Positions 62,497 through 64,000 of a stretch of DNA of 64,000 nt are shown here, piece after piece. How positions within the stretch are numbered: the stretch's first letter is position 1; each line of letters begins with the position of its first letter. Made by a program: the position numbers and the translations under genes. The notes under the pieces are model-generated. The model was not told where the DNA came from. It saw nothing but the letters and a program-made list of their open reading frames with translations, and made no database searches. Source of the stretch: Bilifractor porci (GTDB lineage Bacteria > Bacillota > Clostridia > Lachnospirales > Lachnospiraceae); assembly GCF_009696005.1 (NCBI RefSeq), contig NZ_VUMV01000002.1:310001-374000 (forward strand), given 5' to 3'.

Positions 62497-62871
62497 ATGT
62501 CAATGACTGGAAACGACAGCTTCATGATGGTAGACGGGGTGGCAATACCCACTCCGTCAAGCGCAGAGTGGGGCTTGCAGGATGTTTCTGCCGGTGAATC
62601 CGGCAGAACAGAAGATGGAGTGATGCATAAAAACAGAATCACACAGAAAAGAAAATGGACGCTTTCATGGGGGATTAAAGACCTCCAGACTGCCAGTATC
62701 ATCGTGAAGGCTTTTAACCCCGAATATGTAAATGTAACCATGTGGGACATACTTGAAGGCGAATATACAACAAAAACATATTATGTTGGAGATAGGAAAG
62801 CCCCAATCAAGCTCTGGTGGAAAGACAAAAAGCTTGTTGGATCAGTAAGTTTCGACATCATCGAACAGTAA
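62497..62871 (+). CDS. Tail protein (DUF6711-like)
   Basis: 124 residues, beta-rich; RKWTLSWGIKDLQTASIIVK and TTKTYYVGDRKAPIKLWW. It lies between the tape measure and a large tail protein, where distal tail or tube-like proteins are found. Confidence 0.7.
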   Translation: MSMTGNDSFMMVDGVAIPTPSSAEWGLQDVSAGESGRTEDGVMHKNRITQKRKWTLSWGIKDLQTASIIVKAFNPEYVNVTMWDILEGEYTTKTYYVGDRKAPIKLWWKDKKLVGSVSFDIIEQ

Positions 62872-62880
62872 GGAAAACAT

Positions 62881-64000
62881 ATGATAACTACAAGTGCCGG
62901 ATTTAAACACAACTTGCTTAATGATAATAGAAATTATAAATACTTCATAGATATAACCCTGTCTGACGGTAAAATTCTCAATATCACCAACTCCGATCTG
63001 TGGCAAAGGACATTCCGGATCGAAGATTCTGTATCGCAGGACAACAACCTCGATGTTGGTGATGCGATTATTAACAAGCTGTCATTCTCACTCAACAACA
63101 TTGATGAGTCATATTCCGAATATGATTTCACAGACGCAGAGCTTGTAGCTTATATCGCGCTTGATGTGGACGGCGAATTAGAAAAACTGAAAAAATTCAC
63201 AGGCGTTATTGACGAAACAATTTACAACGGTTCGCTCATATCCATTACCGCATTTGACAATATGAGCAAGGCGGATAAAGATTTTGATACGTCCGGAATC
63301 AAATTTCCAGTATCAATTGGGGAACTTATCTTGTATTGCGCCACAAAGATGGGTATTCCGCTTGAAACCGTAAAATTCCCCAATATGGATTTTGTTATTC
63401 AAAGCCTACCAAACGATAGCACGTCTGCCGTAACTTACAGACAAGTAATAAGTTGGTGCTCCCAGATATGTGGGTGTTTTGCAAGATGCAATCGTAATGG
63501 GGAGCTTGAAATCAAATGGTACAATACAGAATGCCTGATTGAACAATTTGCAGATGGAGGAACGTTTAACACAACTACAACACCTTATTCCGATGGTGAC
63601 AGTGTGGACGGCGGAACGTTTAACACAACTACAACGCCTTATTCTGACGGAGCATCGGTTGACGCAGGTGTATTTACATCTATAGAGAGTCCACATTTTT
63701 TCACAGGATATTCTTCACATAATATTGGGGTGGATGATGTCGTTGTTACCGGAGTGTCTGTTAAAACAAAAGAGAGAGATTCAGAATCGGCTAGCAGTGG
63801 TTCATCCGGTTATATAATAGCCATAGAGAATAATCCGTTTGTAACAGAGAACAACAAACAGGCGATAGCAGATTTTCTTGGAAAACGGTTAATTGGAATT
63901 AAGTTTCGTACTCTGACAGCGAGTGTACTTTCCGATCCTTCTGTAGAAGCCGGAGATGTGGGCTTTTTCTATGCGCTGAATCATAACTATTACCCCGTTC
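62881..64000 (+). CDS. Tail-tip/baseplate protein, 3' end beyond window
   Basis: Open from ATG 62881 to the right edge (at least 373 residues). KHNLLNDNRNYKYFIDITLS at the start and a hub-like section (VTYRQVISWCSQICGCFARC) suggest a tail-associated structural protein of the gp27/Tal type. Residues 225-260 contain two tandem 18-residue units (DGGTFNTTTTPYSDG plus three) and a decayed third. Truncated by the window. Confidence 0.78.
   Translation, partial: MITTSAGFKHNLLNDNRNYKYFIDITLSDGKILNITNSDLWQRTFRIEDSVSQDNNLDVGDAIINKLSFSLNNIDESYSEYDFTDAELVAYIALDVDGELEKLKKFTGVIDETIYNGSLISITAFDNMSKADKDFDTSGIKFPVSIGELILYCATKMGIPLETVKFPNMDFVIQSLPNDSTSAVTYRQVISWCSQICGCFARCNRNGELEIKWYNTECLIEQFADGGTFNTTTTPYSDGDSVDGGTFNTTTTPYSDGASVDAGVFTSIESPHFFTGYSSHNIGVDDVVVTGVSVKTKERDSESASSGSSGYIIAIENNPFVTENNKQAIADFLGKRLIGIKFRTLTASVLSDPSVEAGDVGFFYALNHNYYPV
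63553..63660 (+). repeat. Tandem 54-nt coding repeat in the tail protein
   Basis: Two units, each encoding DGGTFNTTTTPYSDG plus (D/A)SV, differ at only a few bases; a weaker third (DAGVFTSI) follows. Suggests recent unit duplication in a surface-exposed tail protein. Confidence 0.85.

Larger units (their letters stand above)
17097..64000. mobile_element. Prophage (siphovirus type), left end and about 47 kb; right end outside the window
   Basis: It starts between the tRNA-Leu gene and the integrase (stop at 17153) and continues beyond the right edge. Evidence: tyrosine integrase, CI-like and Cro-like regulators, a replication module, terminase, portal, capsid, tail tube, tape measure and tail proteins in the standard siphovirus order. 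AT content and gene density change sharply at the boundary. attL cannot be fixed exactly because attR is not visible. Lysis genes are also not seen and would lie further right. Confidence 0.95.

Overview
The window joins two different kinds of DNA. Positions 1 to about 17,100 are GC-rich chromosome of an anaerobic Firmicute, most likely a Lachnospiraceae-type Clostridia. This is inferred from the oxygen-sensitive class III ribonucleotide reductase (nrdD/nrdG), the short archaeal-type prolyl-tRNA synthetase, and the hup-rqcP-divIC-tilS-hpt-ftsH gene order. From about 17,100 to the right edge (64,000) the DNA becomes AT-richer and holds a siphovirus-type prophage inserted just downstream of a tRNA-Leu gene. 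The right end of the prophage (lysis genes, attR) lies outside the window.

Chromosome: a partial cation P-type ATPase, then nrdG and nrdD (minus strand), proS (minus, own promoter and terminator), cca (plus), and a rightward cluster of hup, rqcP, divIC, tilS, hpt and ftsH. The sporulation genes usually found inside that cluster in spore formers (yabP, yabQ, spoIIE) are absent. Next come a family 13 glycoside hydrolase, the azlCD amino-acid exporter pair (minus) and a tRNA-Tyr/tRNA-Leu operon with a near-consensus promoter.

Prophage left arm: a tyrosine integrase, an iteron-rich non-coding element, two leftward HTH genes (one a LexA/CI-type S24 repressor) and a lysogeny switch with face-to-face promoters and TTCATG-type operators. 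The rightward early and middle region (19.8 to 45.8 kb) is a tightly overlapping chain of genes. It holds an SNF2-like helicase (broken), an NxGxx pentapeptide-repeat protein, a metallopeptidase, a VRR-NUC nuclease, DNA methyltransferases, an HD hydrolase, a Sak4-like ATPase, a DUF669 protein, a family B DNA polymerase, a D5-type primase-helicase, dUTPase, a Tad2-like (DUF2829) protein and many small zinc-ribbon proteins. A second promoter cluster is built around a ribbon-helix-helix repressor and a perfect 14-bp palindrome. Late genes follow in the usual order: terS, terL, portal, MuF, scaffold, N4-gp56-type capsid, connectors, tail tube, frameshifted tail chaperone, tape measure and tail proteins.

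The most unusual signals are: (1) a roughly 300-bp non-coding element with ATTACAGGAC iterons around a conserved AT-rich core, present twice in the same orientation (18.3 and 46.8 kb) and bracketing the whole early region; (2) a compact regulon in which one RHH gene and two other operons share promoters carrying ATAAGCTAGCTTAT between the -35 and -10; (3) seven broken genes, all lying between the two element copies, one of them a methyltransferase-like gene shifted at a run of nine G; and (4) a promoter-driven, gene-free 200-nt segment with strong hairpins at 39.9 to 40.2 kb.
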